The notes: generated by a model not told the origin, from the letters alone. 64,000 nt of DNA from Streptomyces sp. JHA26 (GCF_002005565.1 NZ_BDJC01000016.1:1-64000), one strand, 5' to 3'. Counted from the first letter of the stretch, positions 18,382 through 27,445 are shown. Program-made: numbers and translations.

Positions 18382-19197
18382 CTAACCGAGGTCGACCCGG
18401 GTCAGGGTGAACTCGATGTCGTTGGGCGGGGCGACCAGCAGCGGCAGCAACTCCTCACGGGTGCGGGCCCGTCGCCGCCGCTCCTCCTGGGCGGCCATCG
18501 CCTCCGTGTACGCCCGGCGCTCCGCGGACCCGAACCCGGTGTCGGGCGCCTGGGTGAGCGACTTGGGCCAGATCCGGTACCGGTAGAGCACCTTGCGCAC
18601 GCTGCGCAGCCGGTACAGGCGGGCCGCCCGGAGGTGGAAGTCGGTGTCGGCGCCCAGCCGCACGGTGCCGTCGAAACCGCCGAGGGTCTCCAGCACCGAG
18701 CGCCGGACCACCGAGGACGGATGCAGGAGCACGGTCGTCCGCCCCAGCCGCATCCACAGGTTGCCGTTGCGGGGCATGCGCCGCCGCCCCGTCGTGCGGC
18801 CGGCCTCGTCGATGTAGGAGTAGGCGCACCCGACCAGGTCGGCGCGGTCCTTCTCCAGGACGGCCAGCTGATGGCGGAGCCGGCCCGGCAGACTGATGTC
18901 GTCGGTGTCCTGGAAGGCCACGTAGGGGGTGTCCACCGACTCCAGGACCTTGTTCTTGATCCGCAGGTGCCCGACGTTCCGGGAGGTGCGCAGCACCGTC
19001 AGCCGCGGGTCGTCGGCGTACGGACGGAGTACGGGGACCCACTTCTCGTCGGGCGAGCAGTCGTCCACCACCGTCAGCCGGAGGTCCGGACGGTCCTGGG
19101 CGAGCACCGACGCGACGGCCGCACCCAGGTACACCGCGCAGTCGTAGTGGGGCAGGACGACGGTCACCGCCGCCTTCGCCGGACCGGCTGTCGCCAT
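18382..19197 (-). CDS. GT2-family glycosyltransferase (moe-type GT)
   Basis: 271 residues from an ATG with a strong GGAAGGAGA; an upstream in-frame stretch to 19317 lacks both RBS and fold. It is a single GT-A domain: VTVVLPHYDCAVYLGAAVASVL, VVDDCSPDEKW, DxD-type motif in FQDTDDIS, and acceptor-site acid in LGADTDFHLRA. It is the middle gene of the leftward three-glycosyltransferase operon, ending 8 nt before the next start. One sugar transfer in assembling the phosphoglycolipid glycan is the likely role; candidates include the branching hexose. Donor and acceptor are unassigned. Confidence 0.8.
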   Translation of the reverse strand: MATAGPAKAAVTVVLPHYDCAVYLGAAVASVLAQDRPDLRLTVVDDCSPDEKWVPVLRPYADDPRLTVLRTSRNVGHLRIKNKVLESVDTPYVAFQDTDDISLPGRLRHQLAVLEKDRADLVGCAYSYIDEAGRTTGRRRMPRNGNLWMRLGRTTVLLHPSSVVRRSVLETLGGFDGTVRLGADTDFHLRAARLYRLRSVRKVLYRYRIWPKSLTQAPDTGFGSAERRAYTEAMAAQEERRRRARTREELLPLLVAPPNDIEFTLTRVDLG

Positions 19198-19237
19198 CGG
19201 GTCTCCTTCCGGGCCGCCCCCGGGGCGGTCTCGTGTG

Positions 19238-20446
19238 TCAGTGCCCGGCAGCCGCTCCCGCGGCGGGTTCCCCGACGGTGGGGCTGCGGAAGTCCCCCTC
19301 GTCGCCCCACGCCACATGACGCCGGGGCCGTCCCGTCACCCCGCGCACCGCCAGGGAGCCGGCCACGCCGCAGAACCAGGTGAAGTGCACTCCCTTGACC
19401 AGCCAGCGCTGCACGCCGCGCACGGGACCGCGGCTGCCGTCCCACGCCGCGAGCGGCCACAGGCCGTGGAAGAGGATCCGGGTCAGGTAGACCCGCGCGG
19501 TGGGCCAGGGATAGTCGGCGACGCAGGTCACGTGGCTGTAGAGGGAGCGGCGCAGCCGCTGGAACGTGTCGTGGGTGCGGCTGACGCGGTAGAAGCTGAT
19601 CCGGGCCTCCGGCAGCACCTCCAGGTCGTGCAGCGGATCGGACGCCTCGGCGTCGAGCAGCTCGAACACCACGTACCCGTCGTCGGTCAGGCGCCTGACC
19701 GGAATGCCGGTGCCCAGGACGTCCGTCGCGACCACCAGACAGGCCGCCGCCGGGCAGGCCTTCGGCGGAGCGGTGACGCCCGAGACCCGCTCCATGGCCT
19801 GCGAGGTGGCCGTCTCCCGGGCCAGCGCCACCGAGTGCGCCCCGACCGCGCCCCGTTCCCCGCGCTCCAGGAACCGGGAGACCAGCAGGGCGAGGCAGCG
19901 GGGGGCGATCTCGATGTCGTCGTCCGTCCAGAGCCAGCCCGAGTAGCCGAGATCCTCGGAGAGCCGCAGCACCGTGCTCACCGTGCGCAGCTTCCCCGGC
20001 CCGGGGAGGGCCAGGCCGACCAGGGTGAGGGCCAGGTCCTCGGGGACCAGCCCGGACAGCCGGCGCAGCCTGCGCAGCGCCTCCTCGTCCTCACCGGGGC
20101 CGTACTGCATGCCCACCCACATCGTCAGCGGGAGGGACGGATGGGCCTGCCGGACCTCCGCCAGGGAGTCCAGCACGTGACGGAACGTCTGCTCGTGCGC
20201 CTCGGCGTCGCACCGCCCCACGTAGGTGGGCAGCAGCACCCCGAGGCCACCGGACGGCAGCGGAAACGCCGCCCCGCCGGGCCGCACGCCGGTCACGCCG
20301 TCCTCGCGCACCTCGCCGCGAACGTCCGAGTCCGGCCCCTCGCGCCCCACCAGGACGTACGGGGTGGGGCGGGTGGGCGGCGGCGCGAAACCGCGGGCCA
20401 CGGCCCGTTGCCACCACACACGACGGTCCACGGTCCCCCCGCGCAT
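19238..20446 (-). CDS. Atypical GT2-like glycosyltransferase, paralogue of the one at 26126
   Basis: 402 residues from the ATG with GAAGGGGA upstream; an alternative GTG at 20494 adds 16 residues. Motifs shared with the 26126 protein include GVLLPTYV, LPLTMWVGMQYG, LPGPGKLRT, the triple-Asp WTDDDIE, LTDDGYVVFELLD and a C-terminal LTRILFHGLWPL...KGVHFTWF segment likely to lie on the membrane. The shared architecture shows the two arose by duplication and so may catalyse related steps. In the moe pathway two enzymes (GT4 and GT5) add GlcNAc-type sugars, and I infer that these paralogues fill those roles. First gene of the leftward operon. Confidence 0.78.
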   Translation of the reverse strand: MRGGTVDRRVWWQRAVARGFAPPPTRPTPYVLVGREGPDSDVRGEVREDGVTGVRPGGAAFPLPSGGLGVLLPTYVGRCDAEAHEQTFRHVLDSLAEVRQAHPSLPLTMWVGMQYGPGEDEEALRRLRRLSGLVPEDLALTLVGLALPGPGKLRTVSTVLRLSEDLGYSGWLWTDDDIEIAPRCLALLVSRFLERGERGAVGAHSVALARETATSQAMERVSGVTAPPKACPAAACLVVATDVLGTGIPVRRLTDDGYVVFELLDAEASDPLHDLEVLPEARISFYRVSRTHDTFQRLRRSLYSHVTCVADYPWPTARVYLTRILFHGLWPLAAWDGSRGPVRGVQRWLVKGVHFTWFCGVAGSLAVRGVTGRPRRHVAWGDEGDFRSPTVGEPAAGAAAGH

Positions 20447-20898
20447 CCACGTCCCCTTCGTCGTTCCGAGCGGAATTCCCTCTGGTCCTGACACGGGGTG
20501 CGGCCCACCGGTCCCGTCCCGGCGGTGAACTCCGGAAGAGGCGGATCAAACCGTGGTGCGGGCAACGCACTGGTGAGCGATGAATGAGGCTGGGTCGGTA
20601 CGCTAACCAGCCGCCGGGCGGGCCTGCAAGAGCGGGTCCGGGCACGGGGGCCAGATGGCCGAAATGCGGGGGCCGGGACCCCGCCTCCGGCCGGTCGCCC
20701 CGTAGGATCCCCCGAAACCGGCTTGCGAGGGACCCGGACTTCGGGGGAATCGCGATCCCGGCCGCCCCGCACACCGCGTGTGGCAGGCTGAGCCCGCCGG
20801 CGCCGGCCGGGGCGGCGAATCCCGGCCGGGCCGCGAATCCCGAGCATCGAGTCCGACATTGCGTGCCGTTTGTCGCGGTCGACAGAAAGGTGACAGAC
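20447..20898. promoter_or_regulatory. Divergent intergenic region between glycosyltransferase operon and moeX5-moeP5
   Basis: A 452-bp gap between divergent genes that must hold promoters for both directions. A short hairpin, GTGCG-GGCAA-CGCAC, lies near 20559-20573. A GAAAGG ribosome-binding site precedes the rightward ATG. No operator shared with the other cluster promoters was recognised, and I see no gene here. Confidence 0.4.
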
Positions 20899-21570
20899 AT
20901 GGGCTATTCCGTCGGTGCCCGAGAGGAGTTCCACGGCATGTCCGAGCCCGCCGACCGCAAGATTCTCCTGCACGCGCAGGGCATCGTGAAGCGCTACAAG
21001 CGCCGCCGCGTCCTGACCGGTGTGAATCTCGTGGTGCGCGCGGGCGAGGTCGCCGCGATCGTCGGCAGCAACGGGGCGGGCAAGTCCACCCTGCTGAAGA
21101 TCTGCGCCGGCCTGATCTCCCCCGACAAGGGGCGGGTCATCGTCTCCGGCAGCCTCGGGTACTGCCCGCAGAACGCCGGCGTCATGGGTTTCCTGACCCC
21201 AGGGGAGCACTTCACCCTCTTCGGCACCGGCCGGGGCCTGAGCCGCAAGGAGTCCGACCACCGTGGCCGGAAACTCGCGGGAGAACTCGACTGGTCCCCC
21301 GCGCGGGGCGTCCTCGCCAAGGACCTGTCGGGCGGCACCCGCCAGAAGCTGAACGTCGTGCTGTCGGCCCTCGGAGCCCCCGACCTGCTGCTGCTCGACG
21401 AGCCCTACCAGGGGTTCGACCACGGTTCCTACGTGGACTTCTGGCGGAGCGTCTGGGCCTGGCGCGAGGCCGGCCGGGCCGTCGTCGTGGTCACCCACAT
21501 GCTCAACCAACTCGACCAGGTGGACCAGGTGCTGGACCTCACCCCCGGCAAGGACAGGGGCATCCGATGA
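20899..21570 (+). CDS. moeX5: ABC transporter ATP-binding protein (MoeX5-like)
   Basis: 223 residues from the ATG with GAAAGG upstream; an internal ATG at 20938 with GAGGAG is an alternative. Complete NBD: Walker A GSNGAGKST, Q-loop CPQN, signature LSGGTRQK, Walker B LLLLDEPYQGFD and H-loop VVVTHM. It is a single-domain ATPase whose stop overlaps the ATG of a membrane partner (ATGA), so they form a two-component exporter. A similar pair lies next to moeO5 in moe clusters. Possible roles are product export, self-protection or lipid-intermediate handling. Confidence 0.85.
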   Translation: MGYSVGAREEFHGMSEPADRKILLHAQGIVKRYKRRRVLTGVNLVVRAGEVAAIVGSNGAGKSTLLKICAGLISPDKGRVIVSGSLGYCPQNAGVMGFLTPGEHFTLFGTGRGLSRKESDHRGRKLAGELDWSPARGVLAKDLSGGTRQKLNVVLSALGAPDLLLLDEPYQGFDHGSYVDFWRSVWAWREAGRAVVVVTHMLNQLDQVDQVLDLTPGKDRGIR

Positions 21571-22247
21571 CAGCCACCCTGCGGATGGCGGACATGACCT
21601 TCCGTGAACTGCTGCGCCGGCGAGGCGTTCTGGGCCTGCTGCTGCTGGTCCCGCTCGTCTTCTACCTCGGGCGCTACGACCAGACCGGACAGGCCGTCCG
21701 CTTCGCCAGCCTGGGCGTGGGCTTCGCGGTCAGTGCCGCGGCCCTCTTCTCCACGGTCGGCGGCCGGGAGATCGAACCGCTTCTGACCCTCTCCGGGTTC
21801 CGCCCGCTCCAGCTCTTCGTGGGACGCCTGCTGGCCCTGCTCGCCGCGGGCCTGGGCGTCAGCGCCCTCTACGCCGTGGTGATCCTGGTCGGGCAGGACG
21901 TGCGACACCCGCAGGCCGTCCTGGCGGAACTGGCCCTGACCACGCTGGTCGCCGTGCCCCTGGGGCTGCTGCTCGGGGCGGTGGTGCCGAGGGACATGGA
22001 GGGCGCCCTGCTGCTGATCTCCGTCATCGGCGCCCAGATGGTGATGGACCCGGCCAAGGATTCGGCCAAGGTGCTGCCCTTCTGGTCGACCCGGGAGATC
22101 ATCACCTACGCCGTCGACGGCGCCGACGCCGGTTCGCTCACCTCGGGGGTCGCCCACGCCGTCGCCGTGACGCTGCTGCTGGTCGTGGCGAGCGGGTGCG
22201 TGATGGCGGGCCGATTGCGGCGCCGACGCCATCTGCAATTCGCGTGA
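21567..22247 (+). CDS. moeP5: ABC transporter permease (MoeP5-like)
   Basis: 226 residues, about six predicted membrane spans (for example VLGLLLLVPLVFYLG, ASLGVGFAVSAAALFSTV, LLALLAAGLGVSALYAVVILV, LALTTLVAVPLGLLLGAVV, AVAVTLLLVVASGCVMAG). It is an ABC-2-type membrane component without its own ATPase. The start overlaps the moeX5 stop. A terminator hairpin follows 22 nt after the stop, ending the two-gene unit. Confidence 0.82.
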   Translation: MTATLRMADMTFRELLRRRGVLGLLLLVPLVFYLGRYDQTGQAVRFASLGVGFAVSAAALFSTVGGREIEPLLTLSGFRPLQLFVGRLLALLAAGLGVSALYAVVILVGQDVRHPQAVLAELALTTLVAVPLGLLLGAVVPRDMEGALLLISVIGAQMVMDPAKDSAKVLPFWSTREIITYAVDGADAGSLTSGVAHAVAVTLLLVVASGCVMAGRLRRRRHLQFA

Positions 22248-22268
22248 ATTACGCCCCGGACCACTGGA

Positions 22269-22299
22269 AACGCCCCGCGCGGCAAAGCGCCGGGGCGTT
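22269..22299 (+). terminator. Terminator after moeX5-moeP5
   Basis: A 9-bp stem, AACGCCCCG / CGGGGCGTT, with an inner CGC/GCG pairing, 22 nt after the permease stop. It separates the transporter unit from the moeO5-moeN5 unit. Confidence 0.7.
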
Positions 22300-22466
22300 C
22301 CTGCTTTGGTGCGGCCGACTTCGGTGACCGGCGCGATAACCGTCGCACAAAGCCTCTCTACCCCGTGGAAAAGAACGCGTGTAGTATCGGCAACCGCCCT
22401 GCCGCTCCCTGTTCTCCACGCGGCCCGGTGGACCCGCTGTCCGTCTCTCCAATGGAAGGGGAGCAC

Positions 22467-22628
22467 GTGAACGACGCCCTTGGTTCGTCCACCGGTGAAT
22501 CCACCGGGCGGGCTCACCGAAGGACTCCGGAGCGCTCTTCCCCTTCCCCGGACCTCAGCGGATGCCGGAACGGTCCGGTGGTTCCCCGTACGGACACGAC
22601 GGAACACCGCGAGGCGGCGCCGGCGTAG
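22467..22628 (+). CDS. Possible small leader ORF upstream of moeO5 (53 codons)
   Basis: GTG start with a good GGAAGGGGAG at correct spacing inside the 556-bp gap 22248-22803. The peptide (VNDALGSSTGESTGRAHRRT at its start) is polar and has no recognisable domain, and its codon bias is weak, so it may be spurious. A TAGTAT -10-like element at 22382-22387 upstream would place a transcript start just before it, but no good -35 is seen. Nothing else gene-like is present in this gap. Confidence 0.25.
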   Translation: MNDALGSSTGESTGRAHRRTPERSSPSPDLSGCRNGPVVPRTDTTEHREAAPA

Positions 22629-22803
22629 GCGCCCGCTCCGGCGTCGGCGACGCCGTGCCGGTCACTCGCGACCGGTCGGGGAACGACCTCGAGGACCAGG
22701 GCGCCCCGCACCTCCGCCCGAACGCGCGACACCTCATCCGAACGCGTGACACGGCCGGCTCCTCGTCGCGCGACCCGCCCGGACGACAAGGGGGAAGACG
22801 CTG

Positions 22804-23649
22804 GTGAACGCCTTACCGAAGCTCGACCACCACACCGAACTCCACGCCGCACCACCGCTGTGGCGCCCCGGGCGCGTACTCGCCCGGCTGCGCGACCACC
22901 GGCCGGGTCCCGTCCACATCATCGATCCCTTCAAGGTCCCGGTGACGGAGGCGGTCGAGAAGGCGGCGGAGCTCACGCGGCTGGGCTTCGCCGCCGTCAT
23001 CCTGGCCAGCACGGACTACGAGTCGTTCGAGTCGCACATGGAACCGTACGTGGCGGCGGTGAAGGCGGTCACGCCGCTGCCGGTCGTCCTGCACTTCCCG
23101 CCCCGCCCGGGGGCCGGGTTCCCGGTGGTCCGCGGCGCCGACGCGATGCTGCTGCCCGCGCTCCTGGGCTCCGGCGACGACTACTACGTGTGGAAGAGCT
23201 TCCTGGAGACCCTGGCCGCCTGCCCCGGCCGCATACCCCGCGAGGAGTGGCCCGAGCTGATCCTCACCGTCGCCCTCACCTTCGGCGACGACCGGCGCAC
23301 CGGGGACCTGCTCGGCACCGTGCCGGTGAGCACCACGAGCACCGAGGAGATCGACCGGCACCTCCACGTCACCCGCACCTTCGGCTTCCACATGGTCTAC
23401 CTGTACTCGCGCAACGACCACGTGCCGCTCGAGGTGGTACGGCACTTCCACAAAGGGCTGGGCCCCGACCAGGTCCTCTTCGTGAGCGGCAACGTCCGCA
23501 CCGGCCGGCAGGTCGCCGACTACCTCGACAACGGCGCCGACCGGGTGGGATTCGCCGGAGCGCTGGAGCACCCGGACTGGCGGACCACCCTCGCCGAGAT
23601 CGGCGGGGCACACCCCGCGGCCCCGGCCCGCCCGGGGAGCGGACGGTGA
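22804..23649 (+). CDS. moeO5: TIM-barrel prenyltransferase of the PcrB/GGGP-synthase family (MoeO5-like)
   Basis: 281 residues from a GTG. Family landmarks of geranylgeranylglyceryl-phosphate synthases are present: the metal-binding Asp in HIIDPFK (residues 38-44), GADAMLLPALL, the substrate loop VSGNVRTG (227-234) and NGADRVGFAG near the end. In moenomycin biosynthesis MoeO5 joins a farnesyl group to 3-phosphoglycerate through an ether bond, the committed step. The gene has a TTA leucine codon at position 4 (22813-22815), implying bldA-dependent translation at the very start of the protein. Its stop overlaps the moeN5 start (GTGA). Standard bacterial PcrB is an alternative family label, but the context argues for MoeO5. 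Confidence 0.88.
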   Translation: MNALPKLDHHTELHAAPPLWRPGRVLARLRDHRPGPVHIIDPFKVPVTEAVEKAAELTRLGFAAVILASTDYESFESHMEPYVAAVKAVTPLPVVLHFPPRPGAGFPVVRGADAMLLPALLGSGDDYYVWKSFLETLAACPGRIPREEWPELILTVALTFGDDRRTGDLLGTVPVSTTSTEEIDRHLHVTRTFGFHMVYLYSRNDHVPLEVVRHFHKGLGPDQVLFVSGNVRTGRQVADYLDNGADRVGFAGALEHPDWRTTLAEIGGAHPAAPARPGSGR

Positions 23650-24476
23650 CGGCCGCCCCGGTCACGGCCCTGTCCGAGGACTACACGCGGTCCATGCTCG
23701 CCGCCGAGGCCGCCAACCGCGACCACGTCACCCGGTGCGTCGCCGAGACCGGGGGGTCGCCGGACCTGGTGGCCCACACCGCCGCCCTCCGCCTGTACCT
23801 GCGGGTCCCCCACTTCCTCACCGAGTGGACGACCGACCCGCAGCGGCGGGCCGCGGTCTCCCGCGCACTGGCCCTCGACATCGTCTCCATGAAGCTCCTC
23901 GACGACCTGATGGACGACGACACCGGCCTCGACCGGGTCGAACTCGCCTGTGTCTGCCTCCGCCTCCACCTGCGGGCCCTCCACGAACTGGCCTCCCTCG
24001 CCCGGCGGCCGGAGGCGGTGACGGACGTCCTGGAGCGGGACGCCGTCTACCTCTGCGGCGGTCAGATAGGCACCAAACGCAGCCGGGCGACGAACCTCCA
24101 GGAGTGGCGCGCCCACGCGAGCACCTACGGCGCCGCCTTCCTGGGCCGCTACGGGGCACTCGCGGCCGTCTGCGGCGGGGAGGGCCAACCGGACGACGCC
24201 GTGCGGGAGTTCGCGGAGGCCTTCGCGCTGATCATCACCACGGCCGACGACCTGACCGACTACGACCGCAACGGCGAACGGGACGGCAACCTCGCACATC
24301 TGATGCGGACCGGAGCGGTGGCCGGCCAGGACGTCGTCGACCACCTGGAGGAACTGCGCGGGCGGGCGCTGGCCGCCGTACAGGTGCCGCCCGGCGCCCC
24401 CGGCCTGGTGCAGGTCATCCACCTCTACACGGACGACGTACTGACCCGGCTCGTCCCCCGGCACCTGGGCGGATGA
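23646..24476 (+). CDS. moeN5: All-alpha isoprenoid-synthase-fold prenyltransferase (MoeN5-like)
   Basis: 276 residues, GTG start overlapping the moeO5 stop. Two Asp-rich motifs face each other as in prenyl/terpene synthases: LLDDLMDDD (84-92) and TADDLTDYD (199-207). The rest is helical with no similarity to chain-elongating polyprenyl synthases beyond the fold. MoeN5 couples geranyl diphosphate to the farnesyl chain of the lipid intermediate to give the C25 moenocinyl group. Tight coupling with moeO5 supports this role. A bidirectional terminator follows. Confidence 0.82.
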   Translation: MTAAPVTALSEDYTRSMLAAEAANRDHVTRCVAETGGSPDLVAHTAALRLYLRVPHFLTEWTTDPQRRAAVSRALALDIVSMKLLDDLMDDDTGLDRVELACVCLRLHLRALHELASLARRPEAVTDVLERDAVYLCGGQIGTKRSRATNLQEWRAHASTYGAAFLGRYGALAAVCGGEGQPDDAVREFAEAFALIITTADDLTDYDRNGERDGNLAHLMRTGAVAGQDVVDHLEELRGRALAAVQVPPGAPGLVQVIHLYTDDVLTRLVPRHLGG

Positions 24477-24481
24477 CCGAC

Positions 24482-24508
24482 GGCCGGCCGGAGCACCTCC
24501 GGCCGGCC
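24482..24508. terminator. Bidirectional terminator between convergent moeN5 and moeM5
   Basis: A perfect 12-bp stem, GGCCGGCCGGAG / CTCCGGCCGGCC, with a 3-nt loop, located between the two convergent stop codons. Confidence 0.75.
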
Positions 24509-24533
24509 GCCCCGCCCGTCCCGGAGCCCGCCG

Positions 24534-26126
24534 TCAGTGCGCCGCCCCGCCCCGTACCATCAGGTCGTCGAACACGAAGAGGTCGACGTCCGTGTGCGCG
24601 AAATCGTCGAGCACGTCCCGGGCGGTGTGCGCGATGGGCCGGCCCGGCCCGTTGAGCGAGGTGTTGATCAGCGCGGGCACGCCGGTCAGCCCCTCGAACG
24701 CGTCGAGCAGACCGTACAGCCGGTCCTCGCCGGGGCCCAGGGTCTGGATCCGGCAGGTGCCGTTGACGTGCCGGGCCTCGGGCGCGGTCCCCTCCGGCAG
24801 CCGGTACTCGAAGAGCATGTACGGCGACGGCGCCTGCCCCGGGTACAGCGCGGCGAACCGCTCGTCGCGCATCACGGCGCCCAGCGGCCGGTACCACTCG
24901 CGCTGCTTCAGCTTCCCGCTCATGCGCTCGCGCATGCCCGGCACCGAGGGAGAGCCCAGCAGCGACCGGTGCCCCAGCGCGCGCGGCCCCAGTTCGGCCG
25001 CCCCCTGCGTCAGCGCCACGACGCCGCCCGCGGCCAGCACCCCGGCGACCTCGGACCGGTCGTAGTCGACGGCCCGCAACCCCACGCTCTCCACCGCGTC
25101 CAGGACGTCGGCGCGGCTGTCGCCCCCGCCGTTGCGGTAGACGTCGAACGGCTCCGGCGACACACCGGCCACCTGCGAGAGCGCGTAGAGACCGGCTCCC
25201 GTCAGGTGCCCCGCGTCCCCGCAGGCGGGCGGGACGGCGATGTCCCGCCCGTACTCCGCCCGCAGCGCCGAGTTGGCCACGATGTTCAGGGCGCAGCCGC
25301 CGCCGAGGGCGATCGGACCCGTCCCCGCGTCCGTGCGCGTCACGTGCCGGTCGAGCACCTCCCGGACGGCGCCGGTGAACATCTCCTGGAACGTCGCCAC
25401 CACGTGCGAGGCCGTCTCGAACCCGGAGTCGAACTCGGGCCGGGCGGCCAGGTCCGCGCGCACCCGCTCGGCGAGCTCCCGGTCGTTCATCACGTCCGGG
25501 TCGACCGCCAGCAGCTGTTCGCGGATGCGGGCGTCGGGCTGCCCGTAGCCGCCCAGGGCCATCACCTTGCCGGCCACGCTGGGACTCGGTCCGAAACCGA
25601 GGAGGTACCCGATCGCCGTCCACCCGAAGCCGTTGCCGTACCAGGGCAGCGGGTCCTTGTCGACCCACTTCAGAGCCCCGTCCGACACCCGGAACAGGGA
25701 ACTGCGGGTGAGCTGTCCGCGGCCCTCGTTGACCAGGACGACGGTGCCCTCCTCCCAGCCCGCGTAGTGGGCGGCCAGCGCCGCGTGGGAGACCTCGTGG
25801 GTGACCACGACGCATTCCACCCGGCGCCCCAGCATCTCGCAGACGGTCCGGTGATGGAGCGCGCCCGCCGCCGTCCGCTCCAGGGCCCGGTCCATGTCGG
25901 GGATGCGCAGCAGCGCGCTGCGCACCGGCGTGCTCACGGCCACCAGGTCGATGCCGTCGACGTCCACGCACTCCTGCGCGAGCACGTGCCGCAGGGCGAC
26001 GTCGCAGCGGTGGTCGTGCTTGACCCGGGTGAGCCGCTCGGTCTCGACGGCGAAGACCAGCCGACCGTCCTCGAAGTAGGCGACGCCGGTGTCGTGCCCG
26101 GCGGAGTGGAGCGAGAGTACCTTCAT
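24534..26126 (-). CDS. moeM5: Carbamoyltransferase of the NodU/CmcH family (MoeM5-like)
   Basis: 530 residues. The ATG has AGGAGGG upstream and overlaps the preceding stop (TGATG), so the reading frame further upstream is not used. The N-terminal Kae1/actin-like domain starts MKVLSLHSAGHDTG, with metal-ligand histidines in THEVSHAALAAHYAG. The C-terminal domain has the NodU features ELGPRALGHRSLLGSP, NGTCRIQTL and LINTSLNGPGRPI. It transfers carbamoyl from carbamoyl phosphate through carbamoyl-AMP. In moenomycin the target is a hydroxyl of the first uronamide sugar. It is the last gene of the long leftward operon. Confidence 0.88.
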   Translation of the reverse strand: MKVLSLHSAGHDTGVAYFEDGRLVFAVETERLTRVKHDHRCDVALRHVLAQECVDVDGIDLVAVSTPVRSALLRIPDMDRALERTAAGALHHRTVCEMLGRRVECVVVTHEVSHAALAAHYAGWEEGTVVLVNEGRGQLTRSSLFRVSDGALKWVDKDPLPWYGNGFGWTAIGYLLGFGPSPSVAGKVMALGGYGQPDARIREQLLAVDPDVMNDRELAERVRADLAARPEFDSGFETASHVVATFQEMFTGAVREVLDRHVTRTDAGTGPIALGGGCALNIVANSALRAEYGRDIAVPPACGDAGHLTGAGLYALSQVAGVSPEPFDVYRNGGGDSRADVLDAVESVGLRAVDYDRSEVAGVLAAGGVVALTQGAAELGPRALGHRSLLGSPSVPGMRERMSGKLKQREWYRPLGAVMRDERFAALYPGQAPSPYMLFEYRLPEGTAPEARHVNGTCRIQTLGPGEDRLYGLLDAFEGLTGVPALINTSLNGPGRPIAHTARDVLDDFAHTDVDLFVFDDLMVRGGAAH

Positions 26127-27445
26127 CAGCCCTCCTGAGGCGTGGACGAGGACGGTTCGGACGCGGCGGACGACGGGGACGACGGGGACGACGGCGTGAG
26201 CCTGCGGATGTCCGAGTACGGAGCCCACTCGATGCCGCGCAACGGCCTGCCGCACAGCCCGCGCGCGTACAGCTCGCCCCCGATGCCCGCGAACCACGCG
26301 AAGTACAGCCACTTGATGAGCGCCTTCTGCACGCCGTGGCGGGCGCCGTGGGAGGAGTCGAAACCGGTCAGGGGCCACATGCCGCCGAAGAGGACGTGAC
26401 CGAAGTAGTGACGGACCACGGGCAGCGGCCAGTCGGCGACGTCGACGAGGTGGTTGAGCAGCAGCCTGCGGATCCTGCGGCGGGTCTCACCGGCCGGCCC
26501 CGCCACGTAGTAGTGGCACCGGGCGTCCGGGACCAGCCGCAGGCGGGCCAGCGGGTCGGGCAGTGCGGGGTCGAGGAGACGGAAGCACACGTAGCCGTCG
26601 TCGGACAGGTACCGTCCCGGCAGCCCGCCGGCCACCACGTCGGTGGCCACCAGGAGGCAGCAGCCGTGGGGGTAGTTCGTCGCCGGCGCGGCGATCGCCT
26701 TGGCCCGGGACAGCAGCCGGGAGGTGGCGTACGCGTGGGTGTGCGCGATCTTGGTCGCGCCGACCGCGCCGCGGCACCCCGCCGCCAGGAAGTCCCGCAC
26801 CAGCCGGGACAGGCAGCCGTCCTCCAGGGCCACGTCGTCGTCGGCCCACCCGACGCCCGCACAGCCGAGGAGCTCGGCGACCGCGATCGCCCCGTTGAGG
26901 GTACGGGGCTTGCCCGGCCCGGGCAGCGAGAGACCGCAGACCCGCAGACCGGGAAGCCGGACGCGGGCGTCGTCCAGCAGCACGCGCAGCCGCCGCAGCG
27001 ACTCCTGCTCCTCACCGGCCGCCGACCACTGCATGCCGACGAACAGCACCAGGGGCACCCGGGGATGGTCCTCGGCCACCGCGGCCGCCTGGTCCAGCAG
27101 CGCGCCGAACCACTGCCGCTGCCGCGCCAGGCCGGTCCGGGCGACGTAGGTCGGCACGACCATCGCGATGCCCGGCTGCCCGGCGGGCGTGCGCAGCGCC
27201 GCCGCGGCCTCCTCGGCCCGCAGGGTACCGCCCCCCGGCAGACCCGGCAGCACGTGCCGGACCGGGACGTCCCAGGACTCCGGGGGCCGGAAGCCCCGGG
27301 CCATCGTGCTGCGCAGGTGGTGCGTCAGGAGCCCCTCGCCTGACGGCCGGCGCCTGCGCCGCCCGAGCGGGCGGTTGAGGGGGACCGGCGGTCCCGGACG
27401 GGCCGGCGGGCGCGGGACGGCCGGGGCCGCGGGCTCAGAAGTCAC
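26126..27445 (-). CDS. Atypical GT2-like glycosyltransferase, paralogue of the one at 19238
   Basis: 439 residues. The GTG start lies inside the 3' end of the upstream gene (11-nt overlap), and the TGA overlaps the moeM5 ATG by 1 nt. A Pro/Arg-rich N-terminal ~55 residues precede the catalytic domain: AMVVPTYVARTG, VPLVLFVGMQWS, LPGPGKPRTLNGA, WADDDVALEDG and SDDGYVCFRLLD. A C-terminal hydrophobic block ends KWLYFAWFAGIGGELYARG. All these blocks align with the 19238 protein. It is expected to act as one of two GlcNAc-type transferases of the phosphoglycolipid pathway; exact ring unassigned. Confidence 0.78.
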   Translation of the reverse strand: MTSEPAAPAVPRPPARPGPPVPLNRPLGRRRRRPSGEGLLTHHLRSTMARGFRPPESWDVPVRHVLPGLPGGGTLRAEEAAAALRTPAGQPGIAMVVPTYVARTGLARQRQWFGALLDQAAAVAEDHPRVPLVLFVGMQWSAAGEEQESLRRLRVLLDDARVRLPGLRVCGLSLPGPGKPRTLNGAIAVAELLGCAGVGWADDDVALEDGCLSRLVRDFLAAGCRGAVGATKIAHTHAYATSRLLSRAKAIAAPATNYPHGCCLLVATDVVAGGLPGRYLSDDGYVCFRLLDPALPDPLARLRLVPDARCHYYVAGPAGETRRRIRRLLLNHLVDVADWPLPVVRHYFGHVLFGGMWPLTGFDSSHGARHGVQKALIKWLYFAWFAGIGGELYARGLCGRPLRGIEWAPYSDIRRLTPSSPSSPSSAASEPSSSTPQEG

